Shown here: positions 22,878-30,664 of the stretch, one piece after another
Numbering within the stretch: the stretch's first letter is position 1
Layout of the letters: each line of letters begins with the position of its first letter
Assembly: GCF_014384765.1 (NCBI RefSeq)
Contig: NZ_JACRSP010000003.1
Location: 344,059 to 408,058, forward strand
Direction of reading: 5' to 3'
Origin: Feifania hominis
Lineage (GTDB): Bacteria; Bacillota; Clostridia; Oscillospirales; Feifaniaceae
Length of the DNA: 64,000 nt
Made by a program: the position numbers and the translations under genes
Notes under the pieces: generated by a model
What the model was told of the DNA's origin: nothing
Databases searched by the model: none
The model's input: the letters and a program-made list of their open reading frames with translations, nothing else

Positions 22878-23540
22878 TCACACCGGCTGCGGGAGAAGCT
22901 CGGCAAACGAAGCCGCGGTGATATCCGCCTCGCGGCGGATGTCGTCGGCCTCGTGGGCGGAGCAGGGCTCGAGGATGCCGACGGTGAGAAAGCCGCCGCG
23001 TTTGGCCCCGCGGATACCGAGCAAAGTGTCCTCAAACACGGCGCAGCGCGAGGCGGGCAGTCCCAGCTTTTTGGCGGTCTCGAGGTAGACGTCGGGAAAC
23101 TGTTTACCCCGGCCGACCTCGCGGGTGGTGGTGAAAGCGGCGAACAGTCCGTACACCCCGCAGCGGCGAAGCGCTGGAATGAACAGCTCGGGCGCAGCGG
23201 AGGTCGCCACGCCGAGCGGCACCCCGCGCCGGGCGAGTGTGCGCAGATAGTCACCGGCATGGGGTTTGAGGGCGACCTCGGCGGCATAGGCCTGCCGTGA
23301 GAGTTCCATCCACTCGTCCATGAGGTGCTGCGGCGTCTCGTCGAGGGCAAAGCGGTCGATGGTGTAGCGCGCGGCGGCGGAGAATTCCAGGGCGTTGACG
23401 GCGGCCATGTAGTCGTCGGGCACCGCAATTCCACGCCGGGCGAGAAACCGCCGGTCGACCTCCTGCCACACCCACATGGAGTCGAGCAGCGTGCCGTCGA
23501 GATCGAAGATCGCGCCCGCGATCTGCTCTAACCTCTCCAC
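22878..23540 (-). CDS. HAD-family phosphatase in the thiamine operon
   Basis: The 220-residue HAD hydrolase is of the beta-phosphoglucomutase/phosphatase type. Motif I is FDLDGTLLDSMWVW, the helical cap follows (about 20-90), motif II is the Thr-Ser of VATSAAPE, motif III the Lys of GRGKQFPDVY, and motif IV is VFEDTLLGIRGA. It overlaps the end of thiE by 13 nt, so it is translated with the thiamine salvage genes. A role in dephosphorylating thiamine phosphate or HMP phosphate would fit the context but is inference. Confidence 0.8.
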   Translation of the reverse strand: MERLEQIAGAIFDLDGTLLDSMWVWQEVDRRFLARRGIAVPDDYMAAVNALEFSAAARYTIDRFALDETPQHLMDEWMELSRQAYAAEVALKPHAGDYLRTLARRGVPLGVATSAAPELFIPALRRCGVYGLFAAFTTTREVGRGKQFPDVYLETAKKLGLPASRCAVFEDTLLGIRGAKRGGFLTVGILEPCSAHEADDIRREADITAASFAELLPQPV

Positions 23541-24154
23541 AGCGTTAAAAGCTCCCGCGCGGCCGCCTCGACGTCGGGCTGCGCGACGATGGCCGAGACC
23601 ACGGCGGCCCCGTCGGCGCCCATGCGGCGATACTGCGCGATGTTTGAGGCGTTGACGCCGCCGATCACAACGAGGGGGATGTGTACCGCGCGGCGGATCT
23701 CTTCGAACTGTTCGGGGGTCACGAGGGCGGCGTCGGTCTTGGTGGCGGTGGCGTTCATGGCCCCAATGCCGAGGTAGTCGGCTCCGTCGCGCTCGGCCTC
23801 GATGGCCTGTTCGAGCGTCGAGGCTGAGACGCCGACGATGCAGTCCTCCCCCACGAGGGCGCGCACAGCCCGGCAGGGCAGGTCGCCCTGGCCGACGTGG
23901 ACCCCCGCGGCGCCGACGGCGAGGGCGATGTCCACCCGGTCGTTGACGATGAGCGGCACGCCGAAGCGGTCGGTGATGGCTCTGACCCGCAGGCCGAGCT
24001 CATAGAACTCGCGGCTCGAGCAGTCTTTCTCACGCAGCTGCACCACGCTCGCGCCGCCGAGCAGGGCGAGCTCGACGCTCTGCTCAATGGTGGGGCTGGT
24101 CATCAGCCCACGGTCGGTGCACAGGTAGAGCGAGTAGTCAATGCTCTTCTTCAT
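23528..24154 (-). CDS. thiE: Thiamine phosphate synthase, ThiE
   Basis: The 208-residue TIM-barrel enzyme couples HMP pyrophosphate to thiazole phosphate. Signatures: LYLCTDRGLM, GGASVVQLREKDCSSREF, PLIVNDRVDIALAVGAAGVHVGQGD, YLGIGAMNATATK and VVIGGVNASNI. I chose the ATG at 24154, inside the end of thiM (17-nt overlap). An in-frame start 33 nt upstream gives an 11-residue extension without family support. Fourth gene of the TPP-controlled operon. Confidence 0.92.
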   Translation of the reverse strand: MKKSIDYSLYLCTDRGLMTSPTIEQSVELALLGGASVVQLREKDCSSREFYELGLRVRAITDRFGVPLIVNDRVDIALAVGAAGVHVGQGDLPCRAVRALVGEDCIVGVSASTLEQAIEAERDGADYLGIGAMNATATKTDAALVTPEQFEEIRRAVHIPLVVIGGVNASNIAQYRRMGADGAAVVSAIVAQPDVEAAARELLTLWRG

Positions 24155-24941
24155 AGGTGATTCGGCCTCTCTTTTCGATGGTTTCATCGGTGATTTTGCT
24201 CAGTGCGTCGAGGATGCCGATGTGGAAGCTCCCCGTCCCCGCGCCGCCGTGCCGCTCGAGCGAGAGCTCGCCCGCAATGCCCATGGAGGCGACGGCCGCC
24301 ACAACGGCGGGCAGAACGTCGCGGTTTGCCCCCACATAGGCGCCGATCACGCCGGAGAGCATGCAGCCCGTACCGGTGACCCGGCTCATTTCGGGCACGC
24401 CGTTTTCCACACGCGCGACCCGCGCGCCGTCGGTGATGACGTCGACCGCGCCGGTGACGGCCACGACACAGCCATACCGCCGGGCCGCCGCCCTGGCGAC
24501 GGACACGGCATCGTTGCCGCTGTCGGCCTCGCTGCTGTCGACGCCGCGCGTGGAGACCGAGAGCCCCGCGAGATGGGAGATCTCGGAGAGGTTGCCGCGG
24601 ATGGCGGCGAAGCGCACCGCCTCGAGCAGCCGCCGCACCGCGTCGTTTCGCAGCGCCGACGCGCCCGCGCCGACCGGGTCGAGCACAACGGGCACGCCCT
24701 TGGCGTTTGCCGCAGCGCCCGCGCTGAGCATGGAGGCGACGGTGCGCGCGTTCAGTGTGCCGATGTTGATGACAAGGGCGCTGCTGACCGCGGCGATGTC
24801 CGCGGCCTCGGCGATGTCGTCGGCCATGATGGGTGACCCGCCGCAGGCGAGTATGGCGTTTGCCACGTCGTTGACGGTCACATAATTTGTGATGCAGTGT
24901 ACCAGCGGCACCTGCGCGCGGAGTGTTTGATTTTCTCTCAC
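24138..24941 (-). CDS. thiM: Hydroxyethylthiazole kinase, ThiM
   Basis: The 267-residue ribokinase-fold enzyme phosphorylates the thiazole alcohol for salvage. It shows PLVHCITNYVTVNDVANAIL, GGSPIMADD, VLDPVGAGAS, IRGNLSEI, and the anion hole VTGTGCMLSGVIGAY with its catalytic Cys. Length is normal. It overlaps tenA at one end and thiE at the other. There is no thiG, thiH or thiC in the window, so this operon recovers thiamine pieces rather than making them. Confidence 0.93.
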   Translation of the reverse strand: MRENQTLRAQVPLVHCITNYVTVNDVANAILACGGSPIMADDIAEAADIAAVSSALVINIGTLNARTVASMLSAGAAANAKGVPVVLDPVGAGASALRNDAVRRLLEAVRFAAIRGNLSEISHLAGLSVSTRGVDSSEADSGNDAVSVARAAARRYGCVVAVTGAVDVITDGARVARVENGVPEMSRVTGTGCMLSGVIGAYVGANRDVLPAVVAAVASMGIAGELSLERHGGAGTGSFHIGILDALSKITDETIEKRGRITYEEEH

Positions 24942-25594
24942 TGTTTTCCACCTGCCATTTCCCAGAAGTAGAGTTCGTGCGCGCTCGCGGTGCGAAAGAG
25001 CTCAGTCAGACGCTGCCGGCGCGCCTCGTCGAGGTCTGCGCAGACCTCGTTGCAGTAGCTGGTCCAGGCGGCGCAGCTCTGCCGGTAGCCCTCGCTCGTG
25101 TAGTCGCGAACGAGCGGGCCGTAGTAGCTGTCGAGAACCGCCGGATACCGCTCGAGAAGCGAGCAAAACACATGGTAGTAGCCGAGCATGCAGGGCATGA
25201 CGGCCATGAGGATCTCGGGGATGGGCTCGCTCTTTGCCGTATCGAGCAGAAAGCTCGTGTAGGCGGCGCAGGCGGGCTTTTTCTCCCTGTGCTCCACGTC
25301 GTCGTCGGTCAGACCGCAGTCTCGCAGATAGCACAGGCGCGTGGCGTTCTCACTGTCACTGACAAAGCCGAGAACCGAGTAGAAGACCTGCATCTCGCGC
25401 AGGGAGCGGCTCTTGAAGATGCCCATGGCAAAGGCCTTGAGATAGTCGCGCAGGTAGATGCTGTCCTGCACGATGTAGTCGTAGAACTGTTCGCGCTCGA
25501 GCGTGTCGCGGCCCATCCGCTCGAGAAAGGGGGTGCGTTCCGCCGCCACCCAGAGGGGCATGGAGTCGGCGATTACACGGTCCATAAAAGTCAC
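24938..25594 (-). CDS. tenA: Aminopyrimidine aminohydrolase, TenA
   Basis: The 218-residue all-helical protein matches TenA/thiaminase II. It has FLERMGRDTLEREQFYDYIVQD near the N-terminus, AVMPCMLGYYHV with the catalytic cysteine (about residue 135), and the C-terminal HELYFWEMA with the conserved glutamate. It hydrolyses aminomethyl-HMP from degraded thiamine to HMP, which ThiD then phosphorylates. I chose the GTG at 25594: GGAGG lies 6 nt upstream and the GTGA overlaps the thiD stop. An ATG 9 nt downstream is the alternative. Confidence 0.9.
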   Translation of the reverse strand: MTFMDRVIADSMPLWVAAERTPFLERMGRDTLEREQFYDYIVQDSIYLRDYLKAFAMGIFKSRSLREMQVFYSVLGFVSDSENATRLCYLRDCGLTDDDVEHREKKPACAAYTSFLLDTAKSEPIPEILMAVMPCMLGYYHVFCSLLERYPAVLDSYYGPLVRDYTSEGYRQSCAAWTSYCNEVCADLDEARRQRLTELFRTASAHELYFWEMAGGKQ

Positions 25595-26394
25595 AATGTT
25601 CCTCCCTGCTGTGAATAAAAACGGTAAAAGTGATGGGTGGGGCCGCATCCGCGGCCGATGTCGAGCGCGTGCTCGATGGCGCCGGTGACATACTCTTTCG
25701 CCCTTTCGACGGCGCCGGGCAGACTCTCGCCGAGCGCAAGGTAGGAGGCGATGGCGCTCGAGAGTGTGCAGCCTGTGCCATGGGTGTTTTTGGTGTCAAT
25801 CCGGCGGCGGACATAGGGGTAAAACGCGCTGCCGTCGTAGAGGATGTCCTCGGCGTCGCCGATGTAGTGGCCGCCCTTGATGAGCACGGCGCGCGCGCCG
25901 AGCCCGGCGATGCGCCGGGCCGCTGTCTTCATGTCGTCGACGGTTTTGATCGGCATCCCCGCGATCTTTTCGGCCTCGGGGATGTTGGGGGTGAGCAGCG
26001 TCGCGAGCGGAATGACGGTGTCGATGAGTGTGCCGATGGACGACTCCTGCATGAGCGGACAGCCGTTTTTCGCGTACATGACCGGGTCGATGACGATGTG
26101 GCGCGGGCGGTACTGGCGCAGCTTCTCGGCCACCGCCGCCATGCAGGCGGGAGTGGAGAGCATGCCGACCTTGACCGCGTCGACCTCGATGTCCTCGAAT
26201 ACGGCGTCGATCTGATCGGCGATGAGCTTCGGCGAGACATCCTCGATGGAGATGACGCGGCTGGTGTTCTCGGCCACGACCGAGACGATGACGCTCATGC
26301 CGAACACGCCGATGGCCGACATGGTCTTGATGTCGGCCTGGATTCCCGCGCCGCCGCTGCAGTCGCTGCCTGCAATGCTGAGTGCTGTTTTCAT
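25591..26394 (-). CDS. thiD: HMP / HMP-phosphate kinase, ThiD
   Basis: The 267-residue ribokinase-family enzyme carries out both phosphorylations of the pyrimidine moiety. Evidence: ALSIAGSDCSGGAGIQADIKTM, AVKVGMLSTPACM, VIDPVMYAKNG, LLTPNIPEAE, ALGARAVLIKGGHY-like segment and THGTGCTLSSAIASYLA with the anion hole. First gene of the salvage operon, about 110 nt downstream of the TPP riboswitch. Start at 26394 fits the family; an upstream in-frame extension would overlap the riboswitch expression platform. Confidence 0.94.
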   Translation of the reverse strand: MKTALSIAGSDCSGGAGIQADIKTMSAIGVFGMSVIVSVVAENTSRVISIEDVSPKLIADQIDAVFEDIEVDAVKVGMLSTPACMAAVAEKLRQYRPRHIVIDPVMYAKNGCPLMQESSIGTLIDTVIPLATLLTPNIPEAEKIAGMPIKTVDDMKTAARRIAGLGARAVLIKGGHYIGDAEDILYDGSAFYPYVRRRIDTKNTHGTGCTLSSAIASYLALGESLPGAVERAKEYVTGAIEHALDIGRGCGPTHHFYRFYSQQGGTL

Positions 26395-26447
26395 ACAATT
26401 CCTCCCCTTGTTGCTGCGGGGAGACGTTGAATCCGGCCGGCGCACTC

Positions 26448-26490
26448 AAAAAAAGAGATACCCGCCGCGGGAGCAGCGGGTATCTCAAAA
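26448..26490 (-). terminator. Expression-platform terminator of the thiD riboswitch
   Basis: Minus strand: GAGATACCCGCTG and CGGCGGGTATCTC, with the loop between, followed by TTTTTTTGAG (26486-26448). It lies between the TPP aptamer and thiD, so TPP binding would end transcription here. Confidence 0.88.
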
Positions 26491-26505
26491 AGAGTCCACA
26501 GAAAA

Positions 26506-26590
26506 ATGCTCCCTACGATGGTGTTAACCAACAGGTTCAAAGGGTCAGGTTTTACCTTCTCAACTCAGACGAGTTCCCCCGCAGCTATTC
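26506..26590 (-). promoter_or_regulatory. TPP riboswitch (thi box) upstream of thiD
   Basis: Read on the minus strand, the conserved thi-box parts are in order: GGGGGAACTCG, CTGAG, ACCCTTTGAACCTGTT, GGTTAACACCATCGTAGGGA. A strong terminator follows. It binds thiamine pyrophosphate and switches off the thiD-tenA-thiM-thiE-HAD operon. Confidence 0.95.
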
Positions 26591-26600
26591 GGTTTTTGTC

Positions 26601-26629
26601 AGGATAGCACGTTTTGCCCGCGCTGTCAA
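26601..26629 (-). promoter_or_regulatory. Sigma-A promoter of the thiamine salvage operon
   Basis: Minus strand: TTGACA (26629-26624), 17 nt, TATCCT (26606-26601). It directly precedes the TPP riboswitch and overlaps the stop of the peptidase gene upstream by a few bases. Confidence 0.8.
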
Positions 26630-27735
26630 ATCGGCTTTTTCAGCAGCGCAAGCGCCAGACGCGCGCAGTTGCCCAGATTCTCGACAGTGAGCCGCTCGTC
26701 GGTGGTGTGGACCCGATCCATCCCGGTGCCGACGACCACGGCGTGCACGCCGTTTAAATTCATGTTGTTCGCGTCGCTGCCGCCGCCGGTCGAGGCCGTG
26801 AACGGCGTGACGCCGATGGACTCGAGCGCTGTGCGCACCTGCACGACGAGCGGGTCGCTGTCGGCAAAGCAGTAGGGGCCGTAGGCCTTGATGAGCTCGC
26901 AGTCGAGCGTGGCGCCGTGGCGCTCGCAGGCCTCTCTCAGGCAGGCGACCATGTGCTCACCCTGGGCGTCGAGCTTCGCCTCGTTCTGGCTGCGCGCCTC
27001 GGCCGAGAGCGTGGCGAGGTCGCACACGATGTTGTCCGCTCCCTCGGCGCGCAGCGAGCCGATGTTGGCGGTGGTCTCCCCGTCGAGACGGCCCAGGCGC
27101 ATGCGGCTGACGGCGTCGGCCGCCACTGCGATGGCCGAGACGCCCTGCTCGGGGCAGATGCCCGCATGGGCCTTTTTGCCGTGGATGGAGGCCTTGATGT
27201 TCAGGTGGCCCGGGGCGCTGACGATGATCTTGCCCACGTCGCCGCTGCTGTCGAAGACGACGGCGCGCTTCGCCGCGAGGCGGCTGTAGTCGAGGTGTTT
27301 GGAGCCGAGCAGCCCGCGCTCCTCCATGACGGTGAAGACGAGCTCGGCCGGGCGGTGGGGCAGCTTCTGCTCGCGCAGGACGCGCAGCGCCTCCAGAATG
27401 GCGCAGACGCCCGACTTGTCGTCGCCGCCGAGAATGGTCTCGCCGCGGCTTGTGATGACGCCGTCTTCGACGACCGGCTCAATGCCGACGCCCGGCGTCA
27501 CCGTGTCGATGTGGGCGCTGAGAATCAGCGGCTCAAGGGAGCTGTCGCCCTCGAGAAAGGCGTAGAGGTTGCCGGTGTTCGAGCCGACCGCCGGGCCCGC
27601 GCCGTCGGTCTCAACGCGCAGGCCGAGCGCCTCGAGATCGGCGCGCAGCCGCTCGGCGACCGCCTTTTCGTTTCCGGACTCGCTGTCGATTTTCACATAG
27701 TCGAGAAAGCTCTCGAGCAGTCTCTTTTCGTTCAT
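26626..27735 (-). CDS. M20-family peptidase, PepT-like
   Basis: The 369-residue zinc peptidase shows the M20 ligands in order: SAHIDTVTPG (about residue 75), GGDDKSG (about 104), the catalytic EE of VMEERGLLG (about 137), DSSGDVG (about 160) and the late histidine in RVHTTDERL. The PGHLNIKASIHGKKAHAG dimerisation domain lies in the middle. The overall form is closest to peptidase T-like aminopeptidases. It starts at ATG 27735, 8 nt after GGGAAG. It lies 34 nt downstream of the AbgT transporter gene, so it probably cleaves what that protein imports. Confidence 0.85.
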   Translation of the reverse strand: MNEKRLLESFLDYVKIDSESGNEKAVAERLRADLEALGLRVETDGAGPAVGSNTGNLYAFLEGDSSLEPLILSAHIDTVTPGVGIEPVVEDGVITSRGETILGGDDKSGVCAILEALRVLREQKLPHRPAELVFTVMEERGLLGSKHLDYSRLAAKRAVVFDSSGDVGKIIVSAPGHLNIKASIHGKKAHAGICPEQGVSAIAVAADAVSRMRLGRLDGETTANIGSLRAEGADNIVCDLATLSAEARSQNEAKLDAQGEHMVACLREACERHGATLDCELIKAYGPYCFADSDPLVVQVRTALESIGVTPFTASTGGGSDANNMNLNGVHAVVVGTGMDRVHTTDERLTVENLGNCARLALALLKKPI

Positions 27736-27769
27736 GTCATACACTTCCCGTCGTTTGTATTCGGTCGGA

Positions 27770-29332
27770 TCAGCCGAGCAGGAGATTCGCGCCCGGGCCG
27801 AGAGGCAGGCCGAGCAGCATCCACACCACCAGCAGCGCCGACCAGCCCACCAGGAAGAAGAGCGTGTAGGGCACCATGGTCGAGATGATGGTGCCGATGC
27901 CCGAGCGCTCGTCGTACTTCTTGGCGAAGACCACGATCATCGCAAAGTAGCTCATCAGCGGCGTGATGAGATTTGTGCAGGAGTCGCCGATGCGGTAGGC
28001 GACCTGGGTCAGCTCGGGCGAGTAGCCGAGCAGCATGAACATGGGCACGAAGACCGGCGCGAGAATGGTCCACTTGGCCGAGGCCGAGCCCATGAGCAGA
28101 TTGACAAGGGCTGAGAAGATGATGAAGAGCACCATGAGCACGGGCCCCGAGACACCGGAGGCACGAAGCGCCTCGGCGCCATTGAGCGCGAGGATGGTGC
28201 CGAGCTTGCTGTAGGCGAAGAAGCTGACAAACTGGGCGGCGACGAAGACCAGCGCGATGTAGCTGCCCATGGTGTTCATGTTTTTCGAGAGCTGGTTGCA
28301 CACGTCCTTTTCTCCCTTGTAGACGCCCGCGACCCGGCCGTAGACCACCGAGGGCACGAAGAACACAAGCGTGATCAGCGGGATGAGGCCGCCGATCAGC
28401 GGCGACTTGTCGATGAGACTGCCCGTCTCGGGGTTGCGGAAGATGGAGTTTGACGGGATGCACAGCGCGACCAGCGCCACGACGAGCACGAGCAGCGTCC
28501 AGTTCGCGGCGCGAAGCGCCCGGCGCTCCTGCGCGGTGACGGCCGACGCGTCCATGCCGTGGTCCATCGAGCCGGTGTAGGCGCCCAGGCGCGGCTCGAC
28601 GATCTTGTCGGTGACGATGGTGCCGAGCAGCACGATCAAAAAGGTCGACACGAACATGAAGTAGAGGTTGTCGGTGGCGCGCACCTCATAGAGCGGGTCG
28701 ACGAGCTTTGCCGCCTCTGTGCTGATGCCGGCGAGCATGGGGTCGAGCGTGCCGATCATGAGATTGGCGGAAAAACCGCCCGACACGCCGGCAAAGGCGG
28801 CCGCGAGGCCCGCCATCGGGTGGCGGCCATAGGCCATGAACACCAGCGCCCCGATGGGGATGAGCACGACATAGCCGATGTCGGAGGCGATGTTGGACAT
28901 GACGCCGAGAAAGACGATCATGGGGGTGACGATGAACTTCGGCGTGACCGACACCGCCCGGCGCAGCAGGGCCGAGAGATAGCCGCTGCCCTCGGCGCAG
29001 CCGACGCCGAGCATGGTCACGAGCACCACGCCGAGCGGCGCGAAGCTGGTGAAGTTGTTGACCATCTGGGTGAGCATGTACACAATGCCGTCGCGCGAGA
29101 GCAGACTCACCGCGTGGATGGTCTGCTCCTCGAGCTGCATGGTCGAGGTGTTGATGATCTCGCCCGTCGCGCTCACGCCGAACGCCTCGCAGACGGCTGA
29201 GATCACCACCACCGCCAGCGCGAACAGCGCGAAGAGGGTGATCGGATGGGGAAGCCTGTTGCCGACGGTCTCAATGCCGTTTAAAAACCGGCTGAACAGG
29301 GAGGGCTTTTTGCTCTTTGCGTTTGGATTCAT
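27770..29332 (-). CDS. AbgT-family transporter
   Basis: The 520-residue membrane protein has about 12 hydrophobic helices. AbgT-family features include GNRLPHPITLFALFALAVV at the N-terminus, NNFTSFAPLGVVLVTMLGVG, SNIASDIGYVVLIPIGALVF, GGFSANLMIGTLDPML and LMGSASAKWTILAPVFVPMF. Known members import p-aminobenzoyl-glutamate or export sulfonamides. With an M20 peptidase directly downstream, uptake of a peptide-like substrate followed by hydrolysis is the natural reading. Start at 29332, preceded by GGAGGTGCCCT. Confidence 0.88.
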   Translation of the reverse strand: MNPNAKSKKPSLFSRFLNGIETVGNRLPHPITLFALFALAVVVISAVCEAFGVSATGEIINTSTMQLEEQTIHAVSLLSRDGIVYMLTQMVNNFTSFAPLGVVLVTMLGVGCAEGSGYLSALLRRAVSVTPKFIVTPMIVFLGVMSNIASDIGYVVLIPIGALVFMAYGRHPMAGLAAAFAGVSGGFSANLMIGTLDPMLAGISTEAAKLVDPLYEVRATDNLYFMFVSTFLIVLLGTIVTDKIVEPRLGAYTGSMDHGMDASAVTAQERRALRAANWTLLVLVVALVALCIPSNSIFRNPETGSLIDKSPLIGGLIPLITLVFFVPSVVYGRVAGVYKGEKDVCNQLSKNMNTMGSYIALVFVAAQFVSFFAYSKLGTILALNGAEALRASGVSGPVLMVLFIIFSALVNLLMGSASAKWTILAPVFVPMFMLLGYSPELTQVAYRIGDSCTNLITPLMSYFAMIVVFAKKYDERSGIGTIISTMVPYTLFFLVGWSALLVVWMLLGLPLGPGANLLLG

Positions 29333-29389
29333 AGGGCACCTCCGGTTGTTGTAGTGCGAGTAGAGACGTCTGTCCCCAAGCGCACAAAC

Positions 29390-29419
29390 AGTATATCCGC
29401 TCTGGTAAATTCTTGTCAA
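29390..29419 (-). promoter_or_regulatory. Sigma-A promoter of the abgT-peptidase unit
   Basis: Minus strand: TTGACA (29419-29414), 18 nt, TATACT (29395-29390), about 58 nt upstream of the transporter start. Confidence 0.75.
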
Positions 29420-29509
29420 TGCCCGCGGCGTCTTTCAGTATTGACCGGCGGGCGGGAAATCATACGCAGGCGAAAGTGGACCGCGCAAGTACAAATTTTG
29501 AATTGCGCA

Positions 29510-29537
29510 TTGAATTTTTTGAAAAACAGGCTATACT
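29510..29537 (+). promoter_or_regulatory. Sigma-A promoter of the rubredoxin gene
   Basis: TTGAAT (29510-29515), 16 nt, TATACT (29532-29537), about 78 nt upstream of the start codon. Confidence 0.6.
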
Positions 29538-29614
29538 GGAGATGGGAGAAACCGCCGTATCTTTTTGGGCGGCGGGCATATAATAATGTCAAATTGTGTA
29601 AAGGAGAATCAGCT

Positions 29615-29776
29615 ATGAAGAAATATGTCTGTACGGTATGCGGCTATGTCTACGATCCCGAGGCGGGCGATGACGCGGCGGGAATCGCCGCAGGAACCTC
29701 GTTTGACGCTCTGCCGGAGGACTGGGTCTGCCCGCTGTGCGGCGTGGGCAAGGATCTCTTTGAAGCGCAGGAGTAA
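29615..29776 (+). CDS. Rubredoxin
   Basis: The 53-residue protein is a standard rubredoxin. Two knuckles, YVCTVCGYVYDP (Cys6 and Cys9) and WVCPLCGVGKDLFE (Cys39 and Cys42), would bind one iron. It is a cytosolic one-electron carrier, in anaerobes commonly donating to rubrerythrin or flavodiiron proteins that remove oxygen and peroxide. AAGGAGAATCAGCT precedes the ATG. It is a single-gene unit with its own promoter and terminator; no partner oxidoreductase is adjacent. Confidence 0.96.
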   Translation: MKKYVCTVCGYVYDPEAGDDAAGIAAGTSFDALPEDWVCPLCGVGKDLFEAQE

Positions 29777-29795
29777 GACGGCCAGCACAGGGTGT

Positions 29796-29827
29796 GGGGA
29801 CGGACTTTTTAAAGTCTGTCCCCTTTT
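29796..29827 (+). terminator. Intrinsic terminator after rubredoxin
   Basis: GGGGACGGACTTT (29796-29808) pairs with AAAGTCTGTCCCC (29811-29823), with one G-U pair, followed by TTTTC. Confidence 0.85.
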
Positions 29828-29852
29828 CATTTGGGCGGATTTATAGTATGAT
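29824..29852 (+). promoter_or_regulatory. Candidate promoter of the ABC transporter genes
   Basis: TTTTCA (29824-29829), 17 nt, TATGAT (29847-29852). The -35 overlaps the T-tract of the rubredoxin terminator. Confidence 0.5.
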
Positions 29853-29926
29853 AATGAAGTTGAAATATGCCCTCAAAGGGAGGGCAGACTCAGCGTTTGT
29901 TCCAGTTGAATATGAGGGAGAGCCAC

Positions 29927-30664
29927 ATGATTGAACTCTACAACCTGACCAAATCCTATGCCGCCGGCGTCAAGGCGGTGGACGACCTGTCCATGACCGT
30001 ACAGAACGGTGAGATATTCGGCTTTCTCGGGCCAAACGGCGCGGGCAAGACGACCACCATCAAGATGATCACCGGCATCACCCGGCCCGACAGCGGCACG
30101 GTTCTCATCGACAAGATCGACATTCAGAGAGAGCCACTTCGCGCCAAGCGCCAGTTCGGCTATGTGCCCGACAGCCCGGACATGTTTCTGCGGCTCAAGG
30201 GGCTTGAGTATCTGAATTTTATCGGCGACGTCTACGGCGTGCCGGCCGATGTGAGAAAGACCCGCATCCGCGAGCTCGGCGAGCGCTTTGAGATCTACGA
30301 CAAGCTCGGCGACCAGATGCAGACCTACTCGCACGGCATGCGCCAGAAAGCGGTGCTCATCGGCGTGCTGCTGCACGAGCCGTCGAACTGGATTCTCGAC
30401 GAGCCCATGACCGGCCTCGACCCGAAGTCGGCCTTCATTCTCAAGCAGATGATGCGCGAGCACGCCCAGAAGGGATACAGCGTCATCTTTTCGACCCATG
30501 TGCTCGAGGTGGCGGAGAAGCTCTGCGACCGTGTGGGCATCATCAACAAGGGCAAGCTCGTCATGAGCGGCACCTACGACGAGATCAAGGAGAAGTCGAA
30601 CGACGCCTCGCTCGAGGAGTTCTTCCTGTCGATCACCGAGGGGGGAGAGCCCGCGCATGAGTAA
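29927..30664 (+). CDS. ABC transporter ATP-binding protein
   Basis: The 245-residue nucleotide-binding domain has Walker A GPNGAGKTTT, a Q-loop in RQFGYVPDSPDMF, the signature variant YSHGMRQK in place of LSGGQ, Walker B NWILDEPMTGLDP and the switch His in STHVLEVAEK. This form is typical of ABC-2-type exporters of the EcsA/YhaQ sort. Start at 29927, after GAGGGAGAGCCAC. The permease gene overlaps its end by 8 nt, so they make one transporter. The substrate is unknown. Confidence 0.92.
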   Translation: MIELYNLTKSYAAGVKAVDDLSMTVQNGEIFGFLGPNGAGKTTTIKMITGITRPDSGTVLIDKIDIQREPLRAKRQFGYVPDSPDMFLRLKGLEYLNFIGDVYGVPADVRKTRIRELGERFEIYDKLGDQMQTYSHGMRQKAVLIGVLLHEPSNWILDEPMTGLDPKSAFILKQMMREHAQKGYSVIFSTHVLEVAEKLCDRVGIINKGKLVMSGTYDEIKEKSNDASLEEFFLSITEGGEPAHE

